Position numbers and translations under genes: made by a program
Notes under the pieces: generated by a model
What the model was told of the DNA's origin: nothing
Database searches by the model: none
Seen by the model: the letters and a program-made list of their open reading frames with translations, nothing else
Assembly: GCA_964540815.1 (NCBI GenBank)
Contig: CAZIOH010000011.1
Coordinates: 31,970-95,969, forward strand
Direction: 5' to 3'
Source of the DNA: CAZIOH01 sp964540815
Lineage (GTDB): Bacteria; Myxococcota_A; Polyangia; Fen-1088
Length of the DNA stretch: 64,000 nt
Part shown: piece after piece, positions 15,602 through 27,297 of the stretch
Numbering within the stretch: position 1 is the first letter of the stretch
Layout of the letters: every line of letters starts with the position of its first letter

Positions 15602-18328
15602 ATGCGACGACCGCGCCCACTTCCTTCTCTCCCCGAGGCCGCCGTGAATCCAGGAAAGAACTTTCGTCTGCCCCGCACCATCCTGCCCCGCGCCTATCGG
15701 GCCATCCTCACGCTCGATCTCGAGCGGGGGACGTTCGCAGGCAAGGTCGAGATCGACGTCGACCTTGCGAACGCCGTGCCGGCGATTCACCTGCACGCGG
15801 TCGGGCTCGACCTCACCCGGATCACCTTCTCGCGCGCCGACGACCCCGAGGTCCCCCTGCAGGTGACCGTGGACGCCGAGAGCGAGACCGCGACCGTCAC
15901 CGCACCGACCGGCCTGCTCGGCCCCGGGGCCGCGCGGCTGTCGGTCGACTGGACCGGCGCGTTCTCGCCCGGGCTGCGCGGTTTGTATCGAGCGGGCGCG
16001 GTGGCCGTCACCCAGTTCGAGGCCGCCGACGCGCGCCGGGTCTTTCCCTGCTTCGACGAGCCGGCCTTCAAGGCCACCTGGAGCCTCGAGCTGCGCGACC
16101 TGCCCCCCTCCGCCGCCGTGCTCTCCAACGGGAGCGTGGAGGCGGACGGCCCCTTGCCGGACGGCCGCCGGCGCGTGCGCTTCCGAACCACGCCGGTGCT
16201 CTCGTCGTACCTGGTCGCGCTGGCCGTGGGCGACCTGGTCTCGAGCCCGGAGGTGGTGACCCGGGGAGTTCCGATCCGCACCTGGTCGGTGCCGAACAAG
16301 CGCGCGCTCACCGCGTTCGCGCAGGAGTGCGCGGCGGCCGTCCTGCCGAGGCTCGAGGACTACTTCGGCCTGCCCTACCCTTTCGGCAAGCTGGACCAGC
16401 TCGGCATTCCGGACTTCGAGGCGGGCGCCATGGAGAACGCGGGGTGCATCACCTTCCGCGAGGTGGCGCTGCTGCTCGACCCGGCCACCGCTCCGATCGC
16501 GGTCCAGAAGCGCGTCGCCGAGGTCATCACCCACGAGCTCGCGCACCAGTGGTTCGGGAACCTCGTGACCATGGTCTGGTGGGACGATCTGTGGCTGAAC
16601 GAGGCCTTCGCGACCTGGATGGCCTTCAAGATCGTCGACGACTGGCGCCCGGACTGGCGCATCTGGATGGACTTCGAGGTGGGCAAGGGCTCGGCGCTCG
16701 CCCTCGATGCCATGCGCTCGGCCCATCCCATCCGCGCCGAGGTCCGCAACGCCGAGGAGGCCGGGGAGTCCTTCGACGCCATCACCTACGAGAAGGGGGG
16801 CGCGGTCCTGCGGATGATCGAGGGGTACCTCGGCGCCGAGCGCTTTCGCGACGGCATTCGCCTCTACATGCAGAGACACCGCGAGCAGAACGCCACCGCG
16901 GATGATCTGTGGGGGGCCCTCGCTCACAGCTCGGAGCCGGGCATCCTCGAGCTTGCGAACGGGTGGATCCGGAAGACCGGATACCCGGTGGTCAGGGTCG
17001 AGGCGCCGAGCTTCGACGGAGGCGACCCCAGCCATCTCGCCCCAGGGGACAGCGGCTTTCCGCTGCGGCTGTCGCAGAAGCGCTTCTTCTCGGATCCGGA
17101 GGCCGAGCGTCAGGCCGCCAGCGAGAGCGGACCGCCAGCCCTCTGGGCCGTGCCCATGGTGCTGCGCTTCCGGGATGCACGCGGGGTCCACGATCACCGG
17201 TTCCTGCTCGCGGAGTCGAGCGCGACCGTGGCCCTGCCCTCCGAGGGTCCGGTGACCTGGGTGGTCGCCAACGCCGAGGCCGCGGGGTTTTACCGCTGCC
17301 AGTACGACGCCCGGCTGCTGGCCCGCCTGGGTGCGGCCGCGGCGGAGCTGGCGCCGGTGGCGCGCATGGCCCTGATCTCCGACCAGTGGGCGCTGGTCCG
17401 CGCGGGCGCGGTCGAGCTCGGGGCGTTCCTCGATCTGCTCTGCGACCTCGCCGGGGACACGGATCCCCACGTCCTCGACGAACTCATCGGCCGACTCGGC
17501 TTGCTCGAGTACCGCCACGTCAGCGACGCGGATCGTCCGCGGTTCCAGCAGCTGATCGGCCGCCTGTTCTCCGGCGCGGCCGCCAGCCTGGGCTGGGGCC
17601 AGCCCGGTGAGCCGGACGAGCTGCGCCTGCGGCGGGCCGCCCTGCTGCGCGCCATGGTGGGCCTGGCCCGCGATCCCGAGTGGATCCGGCAAGCCGCCCT
17701 GAGGTACGAGGCCCACGTGACCGCCGCGGACGAAGCCCAGTCCTCGGCCGCGGCCGCTCCGGGCCGGTCGACCCCGGCGGAGGGCCTCGATCCGAACCTG
17801 CTCGATACGGTGATCACCGCGGCGGCGCGCACGGCCGATGGCGCACGCTTCGCCGATCTGACGGCGCGGGCCGCGCGCGAGGTGGATCCGGCCGCCAAGC
17901 GCAGGTACCTGCACGCGCTCGCCCGGGTAGAGTCCCCGAGGCTCGCCGCCGAGGCCATCGAGCTGTCCTTGACCGAGGCGGTGCCGATGCAGGACTTCAC
18001 GTCTTTTCTGTCGGTGCTGCTCGCGAACCGGGCCACGCGCCCGGGGGCCTGGGCGCTGGTGCGCGAGCGCTGGGAGCAGGTCCGCGCCAAGGCCGACTCG
18101 CCCATGCTCCTGCGGCGCCTCGTCGAGGCGCTCGGCAACCTCGTCGAGCGCGAGCACCTCGACGAGGTTCGCCAGTTCCTGGCGGAGCACCCGATCGAAT
18201 CCGCCCAGCAGGCCACGGCCCAGACCCTCGAGCGCCTGCAGACCGATGTGGCGTTGCGCGAGCGCCTGCTCCCGCGCCTGTCCGCCTGGCTGACCAGGGC
18301 GGAATCGGCGAAGGCGACCCCCGCGTGA
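15602..18328 (+). CDS. M1-family aminopeptidase (aminopeptidase N-like)
   Basis: A zinc metallopeptidase of 908 aa removing N-terminal amino acids. The substrate-binding GAMENAG motif is at 275-281 and HELAH (HExxH) at 311-315, with the third zinc ligand Glu334 in WLNEAFATW. The C-terminal ERAP1-like helical domain covers about 500-890. Length matches the family (about 850-900). No signal peptide is evident, so it is probably cytoplasmic. The ATG at 15602 is used; a GTG at 15644 with GAGG upstream would shorten it by 14 residues, right at the start of the conserved domain. Follows the aldehyde dehydrogenase by 127 bp. Confidence 0.96.
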   Translation: MRRPRPLPSLPEAAVNPGKNFRLPRTILPRAYRAILTLDLERGTFAGKVEIDVDLANAVPAIHLHAVGLDLTRITFSRADDPEVPLQVTVDAESETATVTAPTGLLGPGAARLSVDWTGAFSPGLRGLYRAGAVAVTQFEAADARRVFPCFDEPAFKATWSLELRDLPPSAAVLSNGSVEADGPLPDGRRRVRFRTTPVLSSYLVALAVGDLVSSPEVVTRGVPIRTWSVPNKRALTAFAQECAAAVLPRLEDYFGLPYPFGKLDQLGIPDFEAGAMENAGCITFREVALLLDPATAPIAVQKRVAEVITHELAHQWFGNLVTMVWWDDLWLNEAFATWMAFKIVDDWRPDWRIWMDFEVGKGSALALDAMRSAHPIRAEVRNAEEAGESFDAITYEKGGAVLRMIEGYLGAERFRDGIRLYMQRHREQNATADDLWGALAHSSEPGILELANGWIRKTGYPVVRVEAPSFDGGDPSHLAPGDSGFPLRLSQKRFFSDPEAERQAASESGPPALWAVPMVLRFRDARGVHDHRFLLAESSATVALPSEGPVTWVVANAEAAGFYRCQYDARLLARLGAAAAELAPVARMALISDQWALVRAGAVELGAFLDLLCDLAGDTDPHVLDELIGRLGLLEYRHVSDADRPRFQQLIGRLFSGAAASLGWGQPGEPDELRLRRAALLRAMVGLARDPEWIRQAALRYEAHVTAADEAQSSAAAAPGRSTPAEGLDPNLLDTVITAAARTADGARFADLTARAAREVDPAAKRRYLHALARVESPRLAAEAIELSLTEAVPMQDFTSFLSVLLANRATRPGAWALVRERWEQVRAKADSPMLLRRLVEALGNLVEREHLDEVRQFLAEHPIESAQQATAQTLERLQTDVALRERLLPRLSAWLTRAESAKATPA

Positions 18329-18451
18329 GCGCTGCAGGCATGTGTCCCTCGCGGCCGAGCCACTCCACACGCGAGGACGCGGCCCGGGTGGTCCCAGGAC
18401 TCTTGACAGCTCACCTCGGCCCGAGCGAGTCTGCGGCCTCCCCACACCTCC

Positions 18452-19666
18452 ATGCGTGACGCGACCTCAGGCGGAAGCTCCTCGCCACCGAGTGGCGAGA
18501 CCCCGGCCCGATCCGGAGTCTCGCGGCGAACGGGTGTGGTGATATCCCTCCTGACTGGCATCCTGGTCGCGGTGGTCGGCAACGCCATCCTCCCGGGGGC
18601 CGAGCGTCGGCCGTCGGACGTCCCCGCCGCGGCCCCGACCGGGGTGCGCACCGGCGTCGCCGGCAACGCCGCGGTTCCGGCGGTTGCCACGGCGACCGCG
18701 GGTGGCGGGGGAGCCTCGGTCGCCGCCCCGTCTCGGCCGGGTCCGAGCACGGTGGCGGGTGCGGCGGTCGACCCCGGCACGGGGACCACACCCGCGGTCG
18801 GCGCCAACGCTCCCGCCAACGCGGCATCGAATGCGGCATCGAATGCGGCATCGAACGATGGCCGGCCCACGCCGGCACGTCCGGCCAGCGCCAGCGCCGG
18901 TCCCGCGCGCGGCGATCGGGAGCGGGCGGGTCAACCGTCCGGAGCGGAGGCGCGTGCCACGGCGCGCGCGGATTCAGGTGCAGCCAGCGAGAACGCGGGG
19001 GCCGTCGCGGTCGCGCCAGGTGGGCCCGCCACGGCGGCTGCGTCTGGCGCCGCCGGAGCGCCCGGCGGCGCGAGCCCGCCGACGGCCGCGGCCGTCGAGC
19101 CCGACAAGAATGGCGACAGGCTGGCCGGGAGATCCCCCGACGCCGGTCCGGAGGAGATCCCCGAGGCGGCCAAGGACGCGGCCAAGGAGACCTCGCCGGA
19201 GGCGGCCGCCAAGGAGAACAAGACCAAGGACAGGACGAGAGACAAGGCCGAGGAGAAGCTGGCGGCGGGCGACGAGCACGCGGCCCCCGACTGCTCGCTC
19301 CCCGACAAGGACATCGCGCGCGAGGCCTGGCGCCGCAACTGGCCGACCCTGTGCAAGGGCGCCGAGGCCGACCGCGTGTCGCTCTTCATCCCGCTCAAGG
19401 GCACCCTCGACGGCGAGACCCACGAGCTCCGTCAGGCCAGCCACGAGGTCCGGATCAACCTGCCCGCCGGTGAGTCGCTGCTGACGTTACGCCAGTACAA
19501 GGTCCGCCGCTCTGGCTTCAAGGACCTGCGCATCTTCCCGACCGATTCGGGTGGGACCCGGCTGCGACTCAAGCTGTCGTCCGGCACCGGCGAGCCGAGC
19601 TTCGACATGAAGGACGGCTACGCCAAGATCACCATCACCGCCCCGCGCTCCGCCTCGACCGACTGA
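18452..19666 (+). CDS. Ala/Pro-rich membrane-anchored protein of unknown function
   Basis: A 404-aa protein with a short cytoplasmic N-terminus, one membrane helix at about 27-47, then some 220 residues of Ala/Gly/Pro/Thr-rich low complexity. The linker includes a triple NAAS unit from a 12-bp tandem repeat at about 18820-18855 and a Lys/Glu-rich stretch. The last 125 residues form a compact globular domain of alternating strands (EVRINLPAG, LLTLRQYKVRR, GFKDLRIFP, TRLRLKLS, GYAKITI) with two Cys. This pattern is loosely like an AMIN-type beta domain that binds the cell wall, but no motif confirms it. It probably extends through the periplasm. It is convergent with the TPR kinase, 48 bp apart. 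Confidence 0.75.
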   Translation: MRDATSGGSSSPPSGETPARSGVSRRTGVVISLLTGILVAVVGNAILPGAERRPSDVPAAAPTGVRTGVAGNAAVPAVATATAGGGGASVAAPSRPGPSTVAGAAVDPGTGTTPAVGANAPANAASNAASNAASNDGRPTPARPASASAGPARGDRERAGQPSGAEARATARADSGAASENAGAVAVAPGGPATAAASGAAGAPGGASPPTAAAVEPDKNGDRLAGRSPDAGPEEIPEAAKDAAKETSPEAAAKENKTKDRTRDKAEEKLAAGDEHAAPDCSLPDKDIAREAWRRNWPTLCKGAEADRVSLFIPLKGTLDGETHELRQASHEVRINLPAGESLLTLRQYKVRRSGFKDLRIFPTDSGGTRLRLKLSSGTGEPSFDMKDGYAKITITAPRSASTD

Positions 19667-19714
19667 GGGCCGAGGGCGAGCCCCCTCCGAGCGCAGTGCC
19701 CGGCCCTGCCGCCC

Positions 19715-22606
<2,892 letters not shown>

Positions 22607-22858
22607 CGGTTTTCCGTCGCATCGCCCCCCGGGACGCGTCGATGACACCTTGTGCCCAAAGACAGCATAGATGAAAAACGGGGGGTTCGATGTAGGCCAG
22701 CGTACAGAGAATCGCTGGGTTCCGGACCCGTCGGTGGAGGGGCGCGTGGTCAGATCGAGGGTGCTGTAGGGCGTCCATGTCGTAAGTGGTTGCGGTCCAG
22801 ATACTTCACGGCGATAATTTCGCGACTCAGTTTTCCCCCCATGCCCAGAGGTGATGCG
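22607..22858. promoter_or_regulatory. Divergent intergenic region
   Basis: About 250 bp between the TPR kinase start (minus) and the secreted repeat-motif gene (plus). It is less GC-rich than the coding sequence, with AT-rich pockets near 22671-22681 and 22813-22822, as expected for promoters in such a genome. No recognisable operator or RNA element was found. Confidence 0.35.
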
Positions 22859-23992
22859 ATGCGTTCGCCAGTTCGCTTGTCCTGCGCTCTAGGTCTCGCG
22901 CTGCTGTGGCCGTCGTCGGGTTGGTCGGCGCCCAAGTCGAAATCGACCGATGGGGCCGAGTCGAAGTCCGAGTCGAAGAAGACCACCAAGGAGATCTCGG
23001 CGGACGACGGCTTCCAGAAGCAGATGGACTGGGAGAATAAGCTGCTCGGTCCGAACACGGAAAAAAAGATCGATCTCGCCAAGATTCAGAAGCTGCAGGC
23101 GGAGGAGACGGCCCGGCGCGAGAAGCAAGAGAAGCTCGACAAGGTCGAGAAGGAGCGCAAGGAGCGCGAGGCCGCGCTCGCGGCCCAGAGGCAGGACGTG
23201 AAGGCTCCGAGCACGCGCGAGGTGCCGAGCGTCGAGGAGGCCCCGCCGCCGCCGAAGCCGGTGGAGAAGCACGACGACGCCTTCGTGGACAAGCTGCTCA
23301 AGGACGGGAAGTCGGGAGAGCACAAGCACGCCGCGGTGTCGAACGACGACGTGGACCAGCTGCTGAACAAGGTGAAGCAGGACAACGGCGCGACCATCAC
23401 CCCCAAGCCGAAGTCGGGGCGCGCCGATTCGGTCGATCAGCTGCTCGCCACCGCCGACAAGCAGCAGGCCATCAAGACCACCGCGCGCAAGCCGGCGGAA
23501 GCCGAGCCGGTGAGCGCGGAAGCCGCGGCCCGCGAGGCCACCCTCAAGGCCATCGCCGCGGCGGCCGCGAAGGCAGAGGAAGAGCGCAACCGAAACCGAC
23601 GTCCGGCCATCCCGGACGCGGCGATGCTGGCGCATCGGCAGCCGGCGGCCGCGGTGGTGCGCGAGGCGCCTCCAGCGCCGCGCGCCCTCCCCGTGAAGGA
23701 GACTCCGGTGGTGGCAGCTCCGGCCCCCGCAGCGCAGGCGGCCACCGCCTGGAAGGATCCGTTCGCGAACGAGGCCCCGGTGGCCCCTGCTCGGCGGGCC
23801 AAGGTGTCGGCCACCATCGCTCCGGCGACCTCGCGACACGGGGCCGCTGGTCGTCACGCACCGTCGACCCGACCCGCGGGCAACGACACCGCGCAGGATC
23901 CGTTCGAGGGTGGCGGAGCAAACAAGGCCCGACCAGCGGCGCCGAAGAAGTCGCGCAAGCGCTCGGCACACTGGAAGGATCCGTTCGCGTAG
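22859..23992 (+). CDS. Secreted, highly charged protein with repeated VDxLL and DPF motifs
   Basis: A 377-aa protein with no recognised domain. A signal peptide ends near residue 24 (SSGWSA). A Lys/Glu-rich helical, probably coiled-coil stretch follows at about 60-120, then an Ala/Pro-rich tail. Short motifs recur: FVDKLL, DVDQLL and SVDQLL about 40 residues apart, and WKDPFA, QDPFEG and a final WKDPFA at the very C-terminus. Such repeats suggest docking sites for a partner protein. The start at 22859 is preferred because AGAGGTG lies 5 bases upstream; an ATG at 22841 is also in frame. Probably periplasmic or outer-membrane associated; function unknown. Confidence 0.8.
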   Translation: MRSPVRLSCALGLALLWPSSGWSAPKSKSTDGAESKSESKKTTKEISADDGFQKQMDWENKLLGPNTEKKIDLAKIQKLQAEETARREKQEKLDKVEKERKEREAALAAQRQDVKAPSTREVPSVEEAPPPPKPVEKHDDAFVDKLLKDGKSGEHKHAAVSNDDVDQLLNKVKQDNGATITPKPKSGRADSVDQLLATADKQQAIKTTARKPAEAEPVSAEAAAREATLKAIAAAAAKAEEERNRNRRPAIPDAAMLAHRQPAAAVVREAPPAPRALPVKETPVVAAPAPAAQAATAWKDPFANEAPVAPARRAKVSATIAPATSRHGAAGRHAPSTRPAGNDTAQDPFEGGGANKARPAAPKKSRKRSAHWKDPFA

Positions 23993-24526
23993 GAAATCGG
24001 AGCCCGGGCGTGGAGCGACGGTCTGTCGGATTCCAGGGGGATCCGGAGGGCCAGCGAGCGCGTGTTCGAGTTCCAGTTCGAGTGGGGCCAGCGGGCATCG
24101 GGGGCGTGCGGGTCGGGGCGGGCGGGATCGCGACCCGAGAGCCGCTGAACGCTCCTCTATGTCCGATCGATTCGCTGGCCGCTCGTCGCCCTCGAACTCG
24201 CTGGCCTGCCGGTCCGCCCGAAACCATCCGAATTTCCGACAGACTCTTCACCCATCCGCGGTCCCAGGCCTCTCGACTGACCCGGATTGCGCGCTGTAGC
24301 GCTCTGGATGGGCGTGAGGCGAACTGCCACACGGTTGCCAGGCCCGTCTTCAATTCCGCCACACGTCGCGGCACGTGGGCGGGTGGGTTTGCTCCGAAAG
24401 GCCCGGAAAACCAGGACATTCCTCTCGGCTCGGCCGACGCGTTCGATGGCATGACAGGTGCACGTGGCAGGTGCGAGCCGAGCGGCCGAGAGGCGGTTCG
24501 GTTTCAAACCCCAACAGGAGACATTC
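23993..24526. other. Non-coding stretch of 534 bp
   Basis: No reading frame here has convincing codon use or a ribosome site. It holds a short direct repeat (GTTCGAG twice within 24063-24081) and, at its right end, the promoter and ribosome site (AGGAG at 24516-24520) of the Lys-rich peptide gene. An unrecognised small RNA cannot be excluded. Confidence 0.5.
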
Positions 24527-24709
24527 ATGAAACTCACCCGCGTCATCTTCATCGCCCTCGCCCTCGCCCTCCCCGCTTCGTGGACCGTTGCCAAGGCCGA
24601 GGAGGGCGCTGCCCCGGCTGGCGAGACCACCAAGAAGGAGAAGAAGGCCAAGAAGGCCAAGAAGGCGGATGCCCCGGCCGAGGGCGACAAGAAGGAAGAG
24701 AAGAAGTAG
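24527..24709 (+). CDS. Small secreted Lys/Glu-rich peptide
   Basis: A 60-aa protein. The N-terminal 24 residues form a clear signal peptide (basic start, hydrophobic IFIALALALPASW, cleavage likely after AKA). The mature part is about 36 residues, nearly all Lys, Glu, Ala, Gly and Thr, with a repeated KKAKKA core that should be disordered or loosely helical. The start is well supported by AGGAG 6 bases upstream. A strong Rho-independent terminator follows the stop, so it is a single-gene unit, probably well expressed. No family recognised; function unknown. A high positive charge outside the inner membrane could bind anionic polymers, which is speculation. Confidence 0.8.
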   Translation: MKLTRVIFIALALALPASWTVAKAEEGAAPAGETTKKEKKAKKAKKADAPAEGDKKEEKK

Positions 24710-24741
24710 TCTCGACCTCCTTCAGTTGAACGACATGAAGA

Positions 24742-24777
24742 CCCCGGGTCGATCTCGACTCGGGGTTTTCATTTTTT
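24742..24777 (+). terminator. Rho-independent terminator of the Lys-rich peptide gene
   Basis: A 10-bp stem (CCCCGGGTCG at 24742-24751 and CGACTCGGGG at 24756-24765, one G-U pair) with a 4-base ATCT loop, followed by TTTTC and a run of six T. It lies 33 bp after the stop at 24709. This is the clearest classical terminator in the window. Confidence 0.9.
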
Positions 24778-24834
24778 CCAAGGACCCACCTTGCCAGCCC
24801 ACATCGATGATGCTCGACCGTCGCGGGGGAGCTG

Positions 24835-25194
24835 TTGAAGTTGCCGATCCTGCTGCCGGTCCTCCAGCCCGACTGCATGTCGTATCCGTGTCGCGAAGAG
24901 TGCTGTAGCGCGGGATGCGACGTCTGGCCGAAGGAGCGCAGCGCCCTTCTGCACGCGGGGCTCGCCATCGATTCCGACTTCTCGGAGCCCTACGAGGACG
25001 ACGAGGGAGATCGGCTGTATCGAACCACCGTCCGAGGGCGCGGATGTGTCTTCCTGCTCGAGACGCGCGGCTGCCGGCTGCACGCCACGGGCCTCAAGCC
25101 GGAGGTCTGCGTCCTCGCGCCGCGCGACCAAGCGGAGGCCGACGAGATGGCCGGCGAATCCATGTTGCCGTGCCGCGCGGAGTGGGCCTACTGA
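24835..25194 (+). CDS. Cysteine-cluster protein, YkgJ/CxxxxCC-like
   Basis: A 119-aa cytoplasmic protein with nine Cys: C14, C19, C23, C24, C28 clustered as CMSYPCREECCSAGC, then C71, C80, C92 and C113. This arrangement resembles the YkgJ/CxxCxxCC family thought to bind zinc or an iron-sulfur cluster. The start used is TTG at 24835 with GGGGGAG just upstream; an ATG at 24877 would remove the first Cys. It is the first gene after the terminator and stands alone before the response regulator. The metal and role are unknown. Confidence 0.7.
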   Translation: MKLPILLPVLQPDCMSYPCREECCSAGCDVWPKERSALLHAGLAIDSDFSEPYEDDEGDRLYRTTVRGRGCVFLLETRGCRLHATGLKPEVCVLAPRDQAEADEMAGESMLPCRAEWAY

Positions 25195-25373
25195 TCGCAT
25201 GGCCCGTCGTGCCCGCAATCTGACCGAAATGTGGAATTCAGAAAGTTGCAACGCGCTCACCCGTGCGACGACGCTGTCGAGGCTCCCACCCATCGGTCGG
25301 TCCCGGCGTTCGCGAGCGAATGCGACGGTCCGGCCGTTTGCCCCACGGCGTGGTTTCGCGCAAGCTACGCACG

Positions 25374-26051
25374 ATGGCACCTGACGAGAGTCCTCGGATC
25401 ACCGTCCTTCTGGTGGACGATCATCATCTTTTCCGACAGGGCCTCCGGGCGGTCCTCGAGACAACGAGCGACCTGGCGGTGATCGGTGAGGCGTCGACCG
25501 GGCGCGAGGCCTTCGAGATGGTGGACCGCCTGAAGCCGGCGGTGGTCGTCGCGGACGTCACCTTGCCCGACGGAGACGGCATCGCGGCTGCGCGCGAGAT
25601 CCTCAAGCGAGAACCTGCGACCCGCGTGCTCATGCTGACCATGCACGGCAATCACTTCTATGTCTCGCAGGCGCTGACGGCGGGCGCCAAGGGCTATGCG
25701 CTCAAGGAGCAACTCCCGAACGACATCGTGGATGCCGTGCGGGCGGTGGCCCGTGGCGAGACCTATGTGGCTCCGCAACTGCCGCAGGAGCTGGCGGCGA
25801 CGACGACCGCGGGGAGCAAGCCCGGAGACACCAGCAGCCCGACGAATCCGCTCACCACCCTGTCCCCCCGCGAGCGCGACATCTTCGATCTCATCGTGCG
25901 CGGCTACACCAACACCTCGATGGCGGAGACGCTCAAGCTCAGCGTCAAGACCATCGAGACGCACCGGGCTCACATCAACAAGAAGCTGCGCGTGCACTCG
26001 ACCGGCGAGCTCATCCGCCTGGCCGCCCTCCACGGCCTCGTCGCAAGTTGA
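25374..26051 (+). CDS. NarL/LuxR-family response regulator
   Basis: A 225-aa two-component regulator. The receiver domain (about 9-125) has acidic residues DD at 15-16, phospho-acceptor Asp61 in VVVADVTLPDGDG, and the conserved Lys in YALKEQ near 118. A linker of about 25 residues leads to a LuxR-type HTH (TLSPRERDIFDLIVRGYTN, then SVKTIETHRAHINKKL) at about 160-222. Start at ATG 25374. It converges tail to tail with a histidine-kinase-like gene, 7 bp between stops, so that protein may be its partner, but its ATPase domain is degenerate. Confidence 0.94.
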   Translation: MAPDESPRITVLLVDDHHLFRQGLRAVLETTSDLAVIGEASTGREAFEMVDRLKPAVVVADVTLPDGDGIAAAREILKREPATRVLMLTMHGNHFYVSQALTAGAKGYALKEQLPNDIVDAVRAVARGETYVAPQLPQELAATTTAGSKPGDTSSPTNPLTTLSPRERDIFDLIVRGYTNTSMAETLKLSVKTIETHRAHINKKLRVHSTGELIRLAALHGLVAS

Positions 26052-26058
26052 GCGACGG

Positions 26059-27297
26059 TCAGTCGGTGATGGGGAGGCGGAGGACCAGGGCGAGCTCGGG
26101 GGGGGATGAGGAGGAGACCTCGGCGGTGAGGGTGGCCGCGTGGTGCTCGGCGATCTCGCGGGCATAGGCGAGCCCGAAGCCGGCGGCACCACCCAGGCCA
26201 GCGGCACCATCGAAGGACGCGAAGTCGAAGCGGGCGAGGTGACGTTCGAGGGCGGCCGGCGTGAGCCCTTCGAATCCGGCCCGGACCTCGAGACGCGCCC
26301 ACCCGGGCTCGCGGGTGGTCACGATGGTGACCGCGGAGCCGGGCTCGGACAGCCGGAAGGCGTGGAGCACGAGGTTCGCCACCGAGCGAATCAGGCGCGG
26401 CAGATCTCCCTCGACCTCGGGCTGTGACGGACCGCCGCGCACCCAGTCGATTCGCCCGCCGCGCTTGCGGGTGTCCGCGCGGATGGCTTCCAGGGCGCCC
26501 TCGACGATCTCGCGGACCCCGAAGCGGGAGCGCGCCAGCACCAGCCGTCCCGCCTGGGCGCGGGCCAGATCCACCAGCTCCGCGATGACGGCGTTCTGCT
26601 CGCGGGCCCCGAGCTCGATGGCCTCCAGCGCCGCCGTGCGCTCGATGCCTCCCACGGCCTCCCGCGCCACGTGGGTCCACATCAGCACGGCGCCGAGCGG
26701 CGCGCGCAGGTCGTGGCCGAGGCGTGCCACGAATTCGTGGAGCTGTTCGTGGATCACCTGCCCGCCGCCGACCGGGAGCGCGCGCAACCGCTCCTCCTGC
26801 GCGCCGAGGCGCGACTCTTGCGCGCGCAGGAGCTCCGCTTGCGCGCCGAGGCGCGACTCTTGCGCGCCGATCCGCTCCTCGAGCTCGAAGGCCTCCAGCG
26901 TCGAGGCCACTTGCCGCAGCCAGGGTCCGAGCCACGGCTCTGCCCGAGCCTCCTGCGGCCGCGAAGCGGTCGAGATGGTCAGTCGTCCGAGGCCCCGTCC
27001 CCGGGCCACGAGGGGAAGCTCGAGGACCGGCCCGTGCGAGAGCGCGGCCTTCCCCGCCTCCGTCTCGGGATGGGTGAACGCGTGGGCGCCCGCGTGCGGC
27101 GACGCCGCGTCGAGCTCGAGGCGGGTCGGCGCCCCGAACAGCTCGGCCGACAAGGCCACCACCCGACGAGCCACCTCCGAGAGCGGCGCGGTGGCGGGCA
27201 TCTCGAAGAGCGCCGCGAGAGCCTGCTCGGCGCACGCGCGATCGGGCGTCGAGGCCGCGGGACCACCGCCCGGGTCGGGCGGGTCAGTGGACTTCAT
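26059..27297 (-). CDS. Histidine kinase-like protein with degenerate ATPase domain
   Basis: A 412-aa cytoplasmic protein. A GAF-like region (about 25-135) is followed by a coiled coil (about 136-175) built from duplicated QESRLGAQ units. The HisKA helix has the phospho-acceptor His195 in LGHDLRAP. The HATPase region keeps a late glycine motif (GFGLAYAREIAEHHAATL) but lacks key residues: the N-box reads NLVLHA with His312 where Asn normally binds Mg-ATP, and the G1 Asp motif (DxGxG) is replaced by GFEG near 341-344. It may be a phosphotransfer or sensory pseudokinase. Its stop is 7 bp from that of the response regulator and its 5' end overlaps the dipeptidase gene by 14 bp. Confidence 0.85.
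   Translation of the reverse strand: MKSTDPPDPGGGPAASTPDRACAEQALAALFEMPATAPLSEVARRVVALSAELFGAPTRLELDAASPHAGAHAFTHPETEAGKAALSHGPVLELPLVARGRGLGRLTISTASRPQEARAEPWLGPWLRQVASTLEAFELEERIGAQESRLGAQAELLRAQESRLGAQEERLRALPVGGGQVIHEQLHEFVARLGHDLRAPLGAVLMWTHVAREAVGGIERTAALEAIELGAREQNAVIAELVDLARAQAGRLVLARSRFGVREIVEGALEAIRADTRKRGGRIDWVRGGPSQPEVEGDLPRLIRSVANLVLHAFRLSEPGSAVTIVTTREPGWARLEVRAGFEGLTPAALERHLARFDFASFDGAAGLGGAAGFGLAYAREIAEHHAATLTAEVSSSSPPELALVLRLPITD

Noticed and set aside
19291..19666. AMIN domain in the repeat-rich membrane protein
   Set aside because: Strand pattern is only loosely similar; no diagnostic motif, so left as unknown.
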